This document shows positions 17,280 through 27,194 of a stretch of DNA of 64,000 nucleotides, one piece after another (within the stretch, counting starts at the first letter, position 1; the number at the start of each line of letters is the position of its first letter). Made by a program: the position numbers and the translations under genes. Source of the stretch: SURF-21 sp964510515. Lineage in GTDB: Bacteria; Actinomycetota; Geothermincolia; Geothermincolales; RBG-13-55-18. The stretch is from the NCBI GenBank assembly GCA_964510515.1, contig CAZEAU010000003.1, forward strand, positions 62,001 through 126,000, given 5' to 3'. The notes beneath the pieces are model-generated. The model was not told the origin of the DNA. It did no database searches and saw only the letters and a list, made by a program, of their open reading frames with translations.

Positions 17280-18266
17280 TTATTCGCTGGGGTTGAAGTA
17301 GGCGACGATCGACCTGGCCAGGGCGGGAGCGAGGATATCCGCCGCCTTCATCTGCAGCGGCGCCTCCACGATGACGCAGGGCATGCGGGTCTCGCGCAGC
17401 AGGGGATAGCTCTTGGCCCCCGGCGGAGGGGCGGGGACTCCGGTGGCGAGGGAGAGCTCGGCGTGCAGGATGGCGGCGAAACGCCTGCCGCGGGGGGAGG
17501 CGTATCCCCGGCTCCCGAAATAATGCACGCGCAGCGGCCTCTCCTCCGAGAGCCTGAAGCCGAGCACGAGGTCGGCGCCGCGGTCGTTGGCGAGGCGCGC
17601 CCTGCGGCTTTCCGCAAGGGGGGCGCTGGCCCCCCCGGTGAGCAGGGTGGCGATGCCGGAGGAAAGCAGTTCGCTAGACACGCGGCGCAGGGCTTCCTCC
17701 GCGCCCGTATCCCCCTCCGCCGCGTCGAGGACCACGTTCTTCCCCTCCGTCCCCCGCGCCGCCAGGTCCTGCAGGACCTCGTGCACCTCGGCTACGCTGG
17801 TGTCCTTGAGGGCGTGCTTGAGGCTCTGCAGGCAGGAGATGGTCGAGGCGCCGGCGATGCCGTCCACGGGCAGCGCCATATTGTGCTGGAAGACGCGCAG
17901 CGCGCGGTCGGTGTCCTGCCCGAAGATGCCGTCCTCGCGGCCGGCGTTGAAGCCCAGGCGGTTGAGGTAGCGCTGCACCTCGCGTACGTCGTCGCCGCGA
18001 AAGGGGGGGACGCGCAGATAGAGAAACCTGTCCCCGAGGCGGAGGGAGGCCTCCACCAGTTCCTGCCAGGTGGTCTCGTCCACGCCCTCCACCGCGCGCA
18101 GCCCCCGCTCCTCCTGGAACTTGCGCACGGCCAGCGCGGTGCTCTCGCCGTAGTGGGCCTCCTTCATCTCGGCGGCGAAGCCCGGGGGGGAGTAGCCCAG
18201 CTCGAGCAGCCTCTGCTGCACGTCGGATACGGCAAGGCCGCGCTCGCCCGGCCACACCGTTTTCAC
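17280..18266 (-). CDS. CwlM-like protein: two peptidoglycan-binding domains + degenerate amidase
   Basis: Two PG_binding_1 domains (about residues 7-75 and 85-150; VQQRLLELGY, VQRYLNRLGFNAGREDGIFG) precede an N-acetylmuramoyl-L-alanine amidase_3-like fold (about 175-325). The zinc/catalytic motifs are eroded: the expected GHGG region reads VVLDAAEGDTGAEEAL, and the S-x-H segment reads LGFRLSE, so metal ligands appear lost. This matches the architecture of mycobacterial CwlM, encoded close to parAB, which acts as a regulator of peptidoglycan precursor synthesis rather than an enzyme. No signal peptide is seen, consistent with a cytoplasmic regulator. It starts 3 bp after the kinase stop. Confidence 0.8.
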   Translation of the reverse strand: MKTVWPGERGLAVSDVQQRLLELGYSPPGFAAEMKEAHYGESTALAVRKFQEERGLRAVEGVDETTWQELVEASLRLGDRFLYLRVPPFRGDDVREVQRYLNRLGFNAGREDGIFGQDTDRALRVFQHNMALPVDGIAGASTISCLQSLKHALKDTSVAEVHEVLQDLAARGTEGKNVVLDAAEGDTGAEEALRRVSSELLSSGIATLLTGGASAPLAESRRARLANDRGADLVLGFRLSEERPLRVHYFGSRGYASPRGRRFAAILHAELSLATGVPAPPPGAKSYPLLRETRMPCVIVEAPLQMKAADILAPALARSIVAYFNPSE

Positions 18267-18269
18267 CGC

Positions 18270-20369
18270 CTATCCCTCCCCGCTCACGGGCAGGGTGAAC
18301 TTGAACGACGAGCCATGGTCGGTCACGCTCTCCACCCAGATGCGCCCCCCGTGCCCCTCGACGATGCCTCTGGATATCAGCAGGCCGAGGCCGAGGCCGC
18401 CGGCGACGCGCGAGGAGTCCGACTCAATCTGATAAAACATGTTGAACAATCGCTCCTGTTCCCGGGCCGGGATGCCGGGGCCGTTGTCCTTCACCTCTAT
18501 CTCCACCATGCCCGGCTCGGAGGCCATGCGGGCCAGCACCTCTATCTTTCCCCCCTCCGGGGTGAACTTGATGGCGTTGCCGATGAGGTTCTCCATGACC
18601 TGATGCACGCGCCAGACGTCGATGCTGATCGGCGGCAGGCCCTGCTCCACGTGGTAGCTCAGCTCCTGGCCGCAGCGGGCGGCACGCCCCTTATACTCTG
18701 AAACGACGTTGACGATCAAGCCCTCCACCGGCGCCGGCCACCTCTCGCCCACCAGGCGTCCCTCCTCCAGGCGGGTTATGTCCAGCAGGTCGTTGATGAT
18801 CTTGGTCATCTGGTCCGCGCGCGCGTTCATGATCTTGACCTTGTCCATCTGGAAAGGGGACATCTCGCCGAGCTCCCCGAACTGGAAGGCGTCGGCGTAG
18901 CCCTTGATGATGGACAGCGGCGTACGCAGTTCGTGGGAGGCGATGGCGATGAAGTCCGACTTCATCTTGTCCAGGACCGAAAGCTCCTCGTAGGCCTTCT
19001 CCAGGTCCTGGTGGCTGCGCTCGACCATGGCCTCCAGCCTGCGGCGCTCGCTGAGGCTGTGCGCGATGCCCACCATGCCCGAGAACTTCCCGGCGCGGAA
19101 AAGGGGCGCCGTGCTTATCTGCACCGGCAGGGGCGCCTCGCCTCGCCGCTTGAGCAGGGTCTCGAAGAAGACCTTCTCGCCGCGCCGCCCCCTCTCCATC
19201 ATGCGCTCCGCCTTGCCGCGCTCCTCGGGGGCGACCACCTCGGCGGCCTCCTTGCGGAAGAGCTCCTCGCTGCCCGGCAGGCCGAGCATGTCCAGGAAGG
19301 CCTGGTTGCAGAAGGAGAACCTGCCCTCGGCGTCCACGGCGTGAAAGCCGTCCGTGAGGCTCTCGATGAGCAGGTTGAGGTAGTCGGTGGTCTCCGCCAG
19401 CCGCCTCTCCAGCCTGACGTATTCGGTCACGTCTTCGTAGAGCAGCAGCGCCTCGTGCATGTTGCCCGCGTCGTCCGTCAGCGGGTGCAGGCGGACGCGG
19501 TGGAAGAAGTCCGTGCCCCGCACCACCTGGTGCACGCGTGGCTGTTCGAAGGCACGCCCCTCCACCAGCACGCGCCGCAGTATGCGCTTCCAGTCCGCAC
19601 GGAACTCCTGGGGCATGATGTCCAGCGCGGGAAGTCCCGCCAGCTCAGATTCGTCCAGCCCGCAGGTGTCGCCTATCCACTGCATCATCAGGCGGTTGCA
19701 GCGCGCAAGCCGGAAGTTGCGGTCGAGGACGGCTATCTTCACCGGCACCCCCTCGAACACGCCCGCCTCCCTCTCCGAGGACTCCACGAGCATCGCGCGC
19801 TCCCATGCGTCGGGGGTGATGTCCTGTATCGCCACCAGCATGCGCTTCTTCTCCTCGCGCGGCCCCTCCAGCAGCGATATCCACACGTTGCAGAAGCCCG
19901 ACTGGTCCTCGCGGAAATACTGTTCGTTGCGTCGGCCCCAGGGGCCCTCGCCCTCGCTCACCTGGCGCAGCAGGGGGCTCCAGTTGCCGAAATAGGGGGG
20001 GAGGAAGGCCTCGTCCAGCGGCCTGCCCCGCGGGTCTGCGGCCCCGCCGCCCGCCGCCCGGGAAAGCTCGCCGGCCCGCGTGTTGAGCTCCAGGACCGCG
20101 CCGTCTTCGCCCACGATGAGGACGGGCACGGGGATGGACTCCAGCACTTGCGCGGCGTCGTGCATGGCCGCGGCCGGGAGCGCTTTCGCGCTGCGCAGCA
20201 GCGTCCATGCCCCGAGCAGGGCCGTCGCCGCGAACGCGGCCGCGAGGGCGGCGAAGACCCCGGACGCCCCGCGCCACCCCGCGACGGCGGCGAGCAGGGT
20301 CACGCCCGCCGCCGCGAGCGCCGCCGTCGCCGCGATGCAGGCCGCCGCCGCGGCACGGTCATCCCTCAC
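18270..20369 (-). CDS. Membrane PAS-domain sensor histidine kinase
   Basis: Two N-terminal transmembrane helices are followed by three PAS-like segments, a HisKA domain with His479 in IASHELRTPLSIIKGY and an HATPase_c domain (N-box NLIGNAIKFTPEGG, G1 DNGPGIP, G2 GLGLGLLISRGI). The GTG at 20369 has AAGGAGGGG at 4 bp and gives 699 residues. A start further upstream would run deeper into the preceding membrane-protein gene. It overlaps that gene by 11 bp and is 3 bp from the cwlM-like gene. The likely cognate regulator is the single-domain receiver two genes upstream. Confidence 0.88.
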   Translation of the reverse strand: MRDDRAAAAACIAATAALAAAGVTLLAAVAGWRGASGVFAALAAAFAATALLGAWTLLRSAKALPAAAMHDAAQVLESIPVPVLIVGEDGAVLELNTRAGELSRAAGGGAADPRGRPLDEAFLPPYFGNWSPLLRQVSEGEGPWGRRNEQYFREDQSGFCNVWISLLEGPREEKKRMLVAIQDITPDAWERAMLVESSEREAGVFEGVPVKIAVLDRNFRLARCNRLMMQWIGDTCGLDESELAGLPALDIMPQEFRADWKRILRRVLVEGRAFEQPRVHQVVRGTDFFHRVRLHPLTDDAGNMHEALLLYEDVTEYVRLERRLAETTDYLNLLIESLTDGFHAVDAEGRFSFCNQAFLDMLGLPGSEELFRKEAAEVVAPEERGKAERMMERGRRGEKVFFETLLKRRGEAPLPVQISTAPLFRAGKFSGMVGIAHSLSERRRLEAMVERSHQDLEKAYEELSVLDKMKSDFIAIASHELRTPLSIIKGYADAFQFGELGEMSPFQMDKVKIMNARADQMTKIINDLLDITRLEEGRLVGERWPAPVEGLIVNVVSEYKGRAARCGQELSYHVEQGLPPISIDVWRVHQVMENLIGNAIKFTPEGGKIEVLARMASEPGMVEIEVKDNGPGIPAREQERLFNMFYQIESDSSRVAGGLGLGLLISRGIVEGHGGRIWVESVTDHGSSFKFTLPVSGEG

Positions 20370-20718
20370 CGCGCCCCTCCTTCCGGCCGAGCTCTCCCCA
20401 AATCCATCCCCAGTACCTGGCCGTGGCATAGAGCGCGAAGGTGACGGCCACGGCCGCAGGCGCGGAGAGCGTGGCGAGCTTGAGGGCCATGCCGGCCTCG
20501 GGGGCCGGGTGCGGCGCGCCCCACGCTCCGGTGAAGAGGATTATCCACAGCGCGGGCAGGGGAAGGACGAAAAGGGCGAAGGAGACGTAGTAGAGGCGGT
20601 AATAGGGAGGGAGCTCCAGGGCCTCCCCCAGGCGCCTGCCCAGGGCCGCCAGCAGCATCACCAGCACCCCCACCGAGAGGGGGCCGACGACGTAAAGAAG
20701 CGAGGCCAGGTACTTCAT
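20359..20718 (-). CDS. Small four-helix membrane protein, function unknown
   Basis: 119 residues with four predicted membrane helices: VVGPLSVGVLVMLLAALG, YYVSFALFVLPLPALWIILF, ALKLATLSAPAAVAVTFALY and a short C-terminal amphipathic part. No family is recognised. The ATG overlaps the stop of the previous small membrane gene (ATGA), and the 3' end overlaps the kinase start, so the pair is translated with the kinase and may form its membrane partner. Confidence 0.7.
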   Translation of the reverse strand: MKYLASLLYVVGPLSVGVLVMLLAALGRRLGEALELPPYYRLYYVSFALFVLPLPALWIILFTGAWGAPHPAPEAGMALKLATLSAPAAVAVTFALYATARYWGWIWGELGRKEGRGEG

Positions 20719-21020
20719 CTTCCCAGCATGAGGCGGTAGGAGCGGTACACCACTACGGCGAGGAGGACGCTCGCGAGGGCCGGCCATACCGCATGGCAGA
20801 GGTAGAAGGCGGTGATGGAGTCGGACAGGGAGAAGACGAGCGTGCTGGTGGCCATGAGCGCGAAGAAGACCGGCAGCAGGAAGGCGAAGGTCCGGCCCCG
20901 GAACCTGCGCTCGGCAAGCCGGCATATGGCGTAGAAATAGGCGAGGAGAAATGCCGTCGCGGAAGCGTTGTAGAGCCAGATGAAGAGGGATAATGTCTTG
21001 AGCCAAGCGTTTTCCGTCAA
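20715..21020 (-). CDS. Small membrane protein, function unknown
   Basis: 101 residues, TTG start after GGGAGGG, with three to four hydrophobic helices (LFIWLYNASATAFLLAYFYA, FAFLLPVFFALMATSTLVF, YLCHAVWPALASVLLAVVVY). No family is recognised. It lies 42 bp after the response regulator and overlaps the next gene by 4 bp within the kinase operon. Confidence 0.68.
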   Translation of the reverse strand: MTENAWLKTLSLFIWLYNASATAFLLAYFYAICRLAERRFRGRTFAFLLPVFFALMATSTLVFSLSDSITAFYLCHAVWPALASVLLAVVVYRSYRLMLGR

Positions 21021-21062
21021 CTGCCCTCCCTGACCGCGAGTCGGCGATAAGCGCGCCCGCGC

Positions 21063-21452
21063 CTAATGCGAACCCCGTTTGCTCTCGTCCAGTATGCGCC
21101 TGACCTCGGCCAGAAGCTCCTGTTTGCTGAAAGGCTTGGTGATATACCCCTCGGCCTTCATCACCGAGAGCCCGATCATCTTGTCGATGTTCTGGGTGCG
21201 GGCGGTTATGAAGGCCACCGGCGTGTCCCGGACCTCGGGGTCGTTCTTGATGCGGCGCAGCACCTCCCAGCCGTCCACCTTGGGCATCATGATGTCCAGC
21301 AGGATGAGGTCGGGCCTCTCCCGGAAGGTCTTCTCCAGCGCCTCCTCGCCCGAGTAGGCGGAGATGGTGGAAAACCCGGCGTTGCCGAGAAAGAGGTCTA
21401 TCAGCTCCACCATCTCGCGGTCGTCGTCCACGACCAGGATCTTCGCGGCCAC
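21063..21452 (-). CDS. Single-domain response regulator
   Basis: Receiver domain of 129 residues with acidic DDD at 9-11, phospho-acceptor D53 in LLDIMMPKVDGWEV, Thr in FITARTQ and Lys in YITKPFSK. There is no output domain. The GTG start directly abuts the TGA of the KaiC-like gene. It probably receives phosphate from the operon's histidine kinase and acts by protein-protein contact. Confidence 0.9.
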   Translation of the reverse strand: MAAKILVVDDDREMVELIDLFLGNAGFSTISAYSGEEALEKTFRERPDLILLDIMMPKVDGWEVLRRIKNDPEVRDTPVAFITARTQNIDKMIGLSVMKAEGYITKPFSKQELLAEVRRILDESKRGSH

Positions 21453-22262
21453 TCAATCCACCTCCCCTTTCCCGGGGGACTTCCCTTTCTTTCCGAACAC
21501 CTCCATGAACGCGTCTATCTCCCTCCTGCGCGGCAGCCCCGACAGGACCCCGTCCCGGTCCGCGAAGGGCTCGCCGATGGCTACCCCCCGCCCGGTGACG
21601 CGGAACTCGCGTATGCACTTGTCGTGGGAGCTGGCTCGCTGTTTGAGCACCAGGAGGGCGCGGCTCACGGAGGAGTCCATCTCCACGTAGCGCAGGATGA
21701 TCACCGCGTCCACCAGGTAGGATATGCCGTACTGGGCCGCGGTCACCTCCCCGGTTATGTCGGAGTCCTCCTGGGTGACGAAAGCGGTGAGGCCGTGCCT
21801 GAGCAGGGCGTTCACGAAGGAGAAAGCTATTTCGCGCAGCCTGACCGGGTCGCGCGCCAGCCGCTCCAGGTGGGATATGGAATCGACGAGGATGCGCTTG
21901 GCCCCCAGCTCCTGCACCATGGTGTCCAGCAGCCCGCCCGAGACCTGGGCCTGCTCGAAGAAGATCTCCGGAGAGGTGAAGAGGATGCGCAGCATGCCGC
22001 GCCGCTCCATGTCCCGCAGGTCGTAGCCGAGGGAGGAGGCATCGCGCAGCAGCTTTTTGGGGAAGTGCTCGAAGGTGACGATAAGCCCGGGATCCCCCAT
22101 CTCCACGCCGCGGGCTATGAACTCCAGGCCCAGGCAGGTCTTTCCCGTCCCCGGCGCGCCTATGACCAGGGTCACCGACCCCCGCAGGGGGCCGCCCCCC
22201 ATCATGGCATCGAGCCGCTCGTTGCCGGTGGAAGCCCTTTCTCCGAGATCGCCGTCGCTCAT
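21453..22262 (-). CDS. KaiC/GvpD/RAD55-type RecA-superfamily ATPase
   Basis: Single RecA-like domain of 269 residues. Walker A is GAPGTGKT, the Walker B region is KRILVDSISHLER, and the N-terminus GNERLDAMMGGGPLRGSVTLVIG is typical of KaiC-like proteins. There is one domain only, so it is not KaiC itself. Such ATPases are often paired with response regulators or kinases in signalling operons, as here, where it is the first gene. The ATG at 22262 lies close behind GGGGGGAG. The open frame extending upstream is non-conserved. Confidence 0.85.
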   Translation of the reverse strand: MSDGDLGERASTGNERLDAMMGGGPLRGSVTLVIGAPGTGKTCLGLEFIARGVEMGDPGLIVTFEHFPKKLLRDASSLGYDLRDMERRGMLRILFTSPEIFFEQAQVSGGLLDTMVQELGAKRILVDSISHLERLARDPVRLREIAFSFVNALLRHGLTAFVTQEDSDITGEVTAAQYGISYLVDAVIILRYVEMDSSVSRALLVLKQRASSHDKCIREFRVTGRGVAIGEPFADRDGVLSGLPRRREIDAFMEVFGKKGKSPGKGEVD

Positions 22263-22368
22263 TCTCCCCCCGCTCGATCGAAGCGTATGCCCATACTGTC
22301 GGGCGCCGCGCAGGCCGCCGCCGCAATCCGCCGCGCCCTCGCCCGCCCGACGCCGTTTTGTCGATATT

Positions 22369-22374
22369 ATTATA
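22369..22374 (-). promoter_or_regulatory. -10 element for the KaiC-like/kinase operon
   Basis: On the minus strand TATAAT at 22374-22369 is a perfect -10, about 100 bp upstream of the KaiC-like ATG, in an AT-rich island of a GC-rich region. No good -35 is seen at 17 bp (GCAAGG). Confidence 0.45.
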
Positions 22375-22442
22375 CACGTTGGCCGCGGACCCCTTGCGCG
22401 CGGAGCGGCGGGAAGGCCTGCATCGCGGGCAGCCGCGCGTGC

Positions 22443-22448
22443 TATACT
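22443..22448 (+). promoter_or_regulatory. -10 element of the SRP RNA promoter
   Basis: TATACT at 22443-22448 is placed so that transcription would start about 8 bp downstream, right at the inferred 5' end of the SRP RNA. The -35 region is not recognisable. Confidence 0.5.
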
Positions 22449-22456
22449 TGGTCTTG

Positions 22457-22727
22457 TGATCGTGCTAAGCGGGGAGCTAGCGGTGCCCTGAACCCGCAAT
22501 CCGCTACAGCGGGGCCGAATCCCCAACTGAGGCTCTCCGGCCTTGAGTATCGCGCGCGGGAAAGTGGTGTTGAAGGTCGGGTCCTGCGCAACGGGAACTT
22601 GTGAACCCCGTCAGGTCCGGAAGGAAGCAGCGGTAAGCAAACCTTCTCGTGTGCCGCAGACTAACCTGTCCGGAGCTAACTGCTCGCGTAGCGCTTGGGA
22701 CCGGAAGTCGAGGAAGGGTGCACGGTC
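22457..22727 (+). ncRNA. ffs: Signal recognition particle RNA, large (Alu-domain) type
   Basis: RNA scaffold of the signal recognition particle, binding Ffh. The universally conserved domain IV hairpin is at about 22610-22635 (TCAGGTCCGGAAGGAAGCAG). The 5' portion GTGCTAAGCGGGGAG, the TGCCCTGAACCCGCAAT and GGGCCGAATCCCC segments, and the 3' portion GAGCTAACTGCT match the Alu domain of the ~270-nt Bacillus-type scRNA rather than the short 4.5S form. It sits just upstream of dnaX, the same neighbourhood as in Bacillus. Ends are set by similarity to the known large RNA, uncertain by a few bases. Confidence 0.9.
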
Positions 22728-22784
22728 ACACTTATTCCGCGTATCATGAGCCGGGATACCCTGGCCGTAGGGAAGCGATGTGCC

Positions 22785-24719
<1,935 letters not shown>

Positions 24720-24762
24720 ACCGTGGCCCCCGCCGGGCGCATGTGAGTTAGCGGAGGTGGAC

Positions 24763-25074
24763 ATGAGCGGCAACATCCAGAAGATGATGAAGCAGGCCCA
24801 GAAGCTGCAGCGGCAGATGATGCAGGCGCAGGAGGCGCTGGCGGACGAGCGCGTGGAGGGGACCTCCGGGGGCGGCACGGTCAAGGCGGTGGCCGACGGC
24901 CAGCAGAACGTGGTCGAGATCAGCATCGCCCCCGAGGCGGTGGATCCCGAGGACGTGGAGATGCTGGAGGACCTGGTCCTGGCGGCGGTCTCCGACGCGC
25001 TGAGAAAATCGCGCGACCTGGCGGAGGAGCGCCTGGGGGCCTTCACCAAGGGCATGAAGATCCCCGGGCTGTAA
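24763..25074 (+). CDS. YbaB/EbfC nucleoid-associated protein
   Basis: DNA-binding protein of the YbaB/EbfC family, 103 residues from the ATG at 24763 (GGAGGTG at 5 bp; an in-frame GTG at 24757 overlaps that site). The sequence MSGNIQKMMKQAQKLQRQMMQAQEAL is a coiled-coil start typical of the family, followed by GGGTVKAVADGQQNVVEISI and a C-terminal GMKIPG. The dnaX-ybaB-recR order is widely conserved. Confidence 0.94.
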   Translation: MSGNIQKMMKQAQKLQRQMMQAQEALADERVEGTSGGGTVKAVADGQQNVVEISIAPEAVDPEDVEMLEDLVLAAVSDALRKSRDLAEERLGAFTKGMKIPGL

Positions 25075-25086
25075 GGGGAGGCCCGC

Positions 25087-25683
25087 TTGCTTTACACCCC
25101 GCCCATCGCCCGACTGGTCGAGGAGCTCTCGCGGCTCCCCGGGGTTGGCCAGAAAACGGCGCAGCGCCTGGCCTTTCATCTCCTCAAGGTGCCCAGGGGG
25201 GAGGCGGTATCCCTGGCGGACGCCATCGTGGAGGCGCGGGAGAAGGTGACTTTCTGCACCCGCTGCTTCAACTTCGCGCAGGGAGAGCTCTGCGAACACT
25301 GCACGGACATGCGCCGGGACCCCTCCCTGGTCTGCGTGGTGGAGCGCCCCCAGGACATCGTCGCCGTCGAGCGCACCGGCGAGTTCCGCGGGCTCTATCA
25401 CGTGCTCGGCGGCGCCATATCGCCCATAGACGGCATCGGCCCGGAGGAGCTCAAGATAAGGGAGCTGCTGGAGCGCATCCGCAGGGACGGGGTGGTGGAG
25501 GTGATCGTGGCCACCAACCCGCGCGTGGAGGGGGAGGCCACGGCCATCTACCTCGCCGGCCTGCTCAGGCCGCTGGGGGTGAAGGCCACGCGCATCGCCA
25601 GCGGGCTCCCCGTGGGCGGCGACCTGGAGTACGCCGACGAGGTGACCCTGGGGCGCGCCCTCAAGGGCCGCCTCGACCTCTAG
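25087..25683 (+). CDS. recR: Recombination protein RecR
   Basis: DNA-binding toroid of the RecFOR repair pathway. The helix-hairpin-helix is LSRLPGVGQKTAQRLAFHLL, the C4 zinc finger CTRCFNFAQGELCEHC, and a Toprim domain begins VCVVERPQDIVAVE. Length (198) is exactly typical. The TTG start follows AAGGGGAGG, 12 bp after ybaB. Confidence 0.95.
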   Translation: MLYTPPIARLVEELSRLPGVGQKTAQRLAFHLLKVPRGEAVSLADAIVEAREKVTFCTRCFNFAQGELCEHCTDMRRDPSLVCVVERPQDIVAVERTGEFRGLYHVLGGAISPIDGIGPEELKIRELLERIRRDGVVEVIVATNPRVEGEATAIYLAGLLRPLGVKATRIASGLPVGGDLEYADEVTLGRALKGRLDL

Positions 25684-25826
25684 GGCGCCCCGTGCCCGTT
25701 CTCCCCTCCTCCCCGGACGCCCGTGCCGGGCCCGGGGCAAGAACGCGGCCCACTGAAAACGGAGCGGGGCGCGGGTTGGGCCTGCCGTCCGCCGCCTTGC
25801 ACCTGCATATCGCGGCCGCCCGCGGC

Positions 25827-25855
25827 TTGACACTGCGGGGGCGCGAGCGTAAAAG
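25827..25855 (+). promoter_or_regulatory. Sigma-70-type promoter of lysC-asd
   Basis: A perfect -35 TTGACA at 25827-25832, a 17-bp spacer and the -10 TAAAAG at 25850-25855 lie 67 bp upstream of the lysC start. The rest of the 238-bp recR-lysC gap holds no gene. Confidence 0.7.
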
Positions 25856-25921
25856 AAGGATATCTGAAGGAGTAGGGTCGCGGCCGGACTGGCGGGCGCG
25901 CGGCGGGAGAGGCGGCAAGCG

Positions 25922-27154
25922 TTGAGGATAACGGTGCAGAAGTTCGGCGGGACCTCCGTCGCCGATACGGGCAGGATACGGAACGTGGCCCGCAGGGTCT
26001 GCGAGACCAGAGAAAAGGGCGACCACGTGGTGGTGGTCATCTCCGCGCTCGGGGACACCACGGACCGCCTGGTCAAGCTGGCCCACGAGATAAGCGCCTG
26101 CCCGCGGGAGCGCGAGATGGACATGCTGCTCTCCACGGGGGAACAGGTATCGGTGGCGCTGCTCTCCATGGCCATCCAGGAAATGGGGCACGAGGCCATC
26201 TCCTTCACCGGAGCCCAGGTCGGCATCGTGACCGACAATGCCCACACCAGGGCCAAGATCCTGGACGTCAAGGTGGGCCGCATCCTCGAGGTGCTGGAGA
26301 AAGGGACGGTGGTCATCGTCGCCGGCTTCCAGGGCATCTCCCTTGACGACCAGATAACCACGCTGGGAAGGGGCGGCTCCGACACCACGGCGGTGGCCCT
26401 GGGGGCGGCCCTGGGGGCGGACGTGTGCGAGATCTTCACCGACGTCGAGGGCGTCTTTACCGCCGACCCGGCGCTGGTGCCGGAGGCGCGCAAGCTGGCG
26501 CGCGTCTCTTACGAGGAGATGCTGGAGATGGCGGCGACCGGAGCCAGGGTGCTGCAGCTGCGCAGCGTGGAGTTCGCCAGGAATTACGGGGTGGTGATAC
26601 ATGTGAGGTCCAGCTTTTCACGCGACGAGGGGACGTGGATCTCCGGGGAAGAAGAGCGCATGGAGAAGGCGATCATCAGCGGCGTCACCTATGAGGCGGA
26701 GGAGGCCAAGGTGACCGTCTGCGGGGTGCCGGACAAGCCGGGCGTGGCCGCCAGGCTCTTCCAGGCGCTGGCGGGAGCGAACATAAACGTGGACATGATC
26801 ATCCAAAACGTAAGCGAGGATCAGAGGACGGACATCTCCTTCACGGTGAGCCAACACGACCTGGTCGGGGCGGCCGAGATAAGCGGACGCGTGGCCCGGG
26901 AACTGGGCGCGAGGAAGGTGGCCGTGGACGAGGACATAGCCAAGGTGAGCCTGGTGGGGGCGGGGATGCGCACCCACCCCGGGGTGGCGGCGGACATGTT
27001 CAGCGCCCTGGCCGAGAGCGGCATAAACATAGAGATGATCAGCACCTCGACCATCAAGATAAGCTGCGTCATCCCGGCCGAGGACGTGAAGAAGGCGGTG
27101 AGCGCCATCCACAAGAGGTTCGGCCTGGACAAGAGCGTGGCGGCGAGGCCGTAG
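25922..27154 (+). CDS. lysC: Aspartate kinase
   Basis: First enzyme of the Asp-family amino-acid and diaminopimelate pathway. The N-terminal KFGGTSVAD, the GRGGSDTTAVAL segment and the paired C-terminal ACT domains (VTVCGVPDKPGVAARLF, VSLVGAGMRTHPGVAADMF) are all visible. Length (410) is normal for the Gram-positive/actinobacterial alpha form. TTG start. Feedback regulation by Lys and/or Thr through the ACT domains is expected. asd follows 40 bp downstream. Confidence 0.95.
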   Translation: MRITVQKFGGTSVADTGRIRNVARRVCETREKGDHVVVVISALGDTTDRLVKLAHEISACPREREMDMLLSTGEQVSVALLSMAIQEMGHEAISFTGAQVGIVTDNAHTRAKILDVKVGRILEVLEKGTVVIVAGFQGISLDDQITTLGRGGSDTTAVALGAALGADVCEIFTDVEGVFTADPALVPEARKLARVSYEEMLEMAATGARVLQLRSVEFARNYGVVIHVRSSFSRDEGTWISGEEERMEKAIISGVTYEAEEAKVTVCGVPDKPGVAARLFQALAGANINVDMIIQNVSEDQRTDISFTVSQHDLVGAAEISGRVARELGARKVAVDEDIAKVSLVGAGMRTHPGVAADMFSALAESGINIEMISTSTIKISCVIPAEDVKKAVSAIHKRFGLDKSVAARP

Positions 27155-27194
27155 GAGAAGGCGGAGAGACCGAGGCGGAAAGGGCGGCGGGGAA

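Noticed and set aside
25692..25925. 77-codon frame between recR and lysC
   Set aside because: It contains the lysC promoter, overlaps the lysC start and has only compositional Arg/Gly content.
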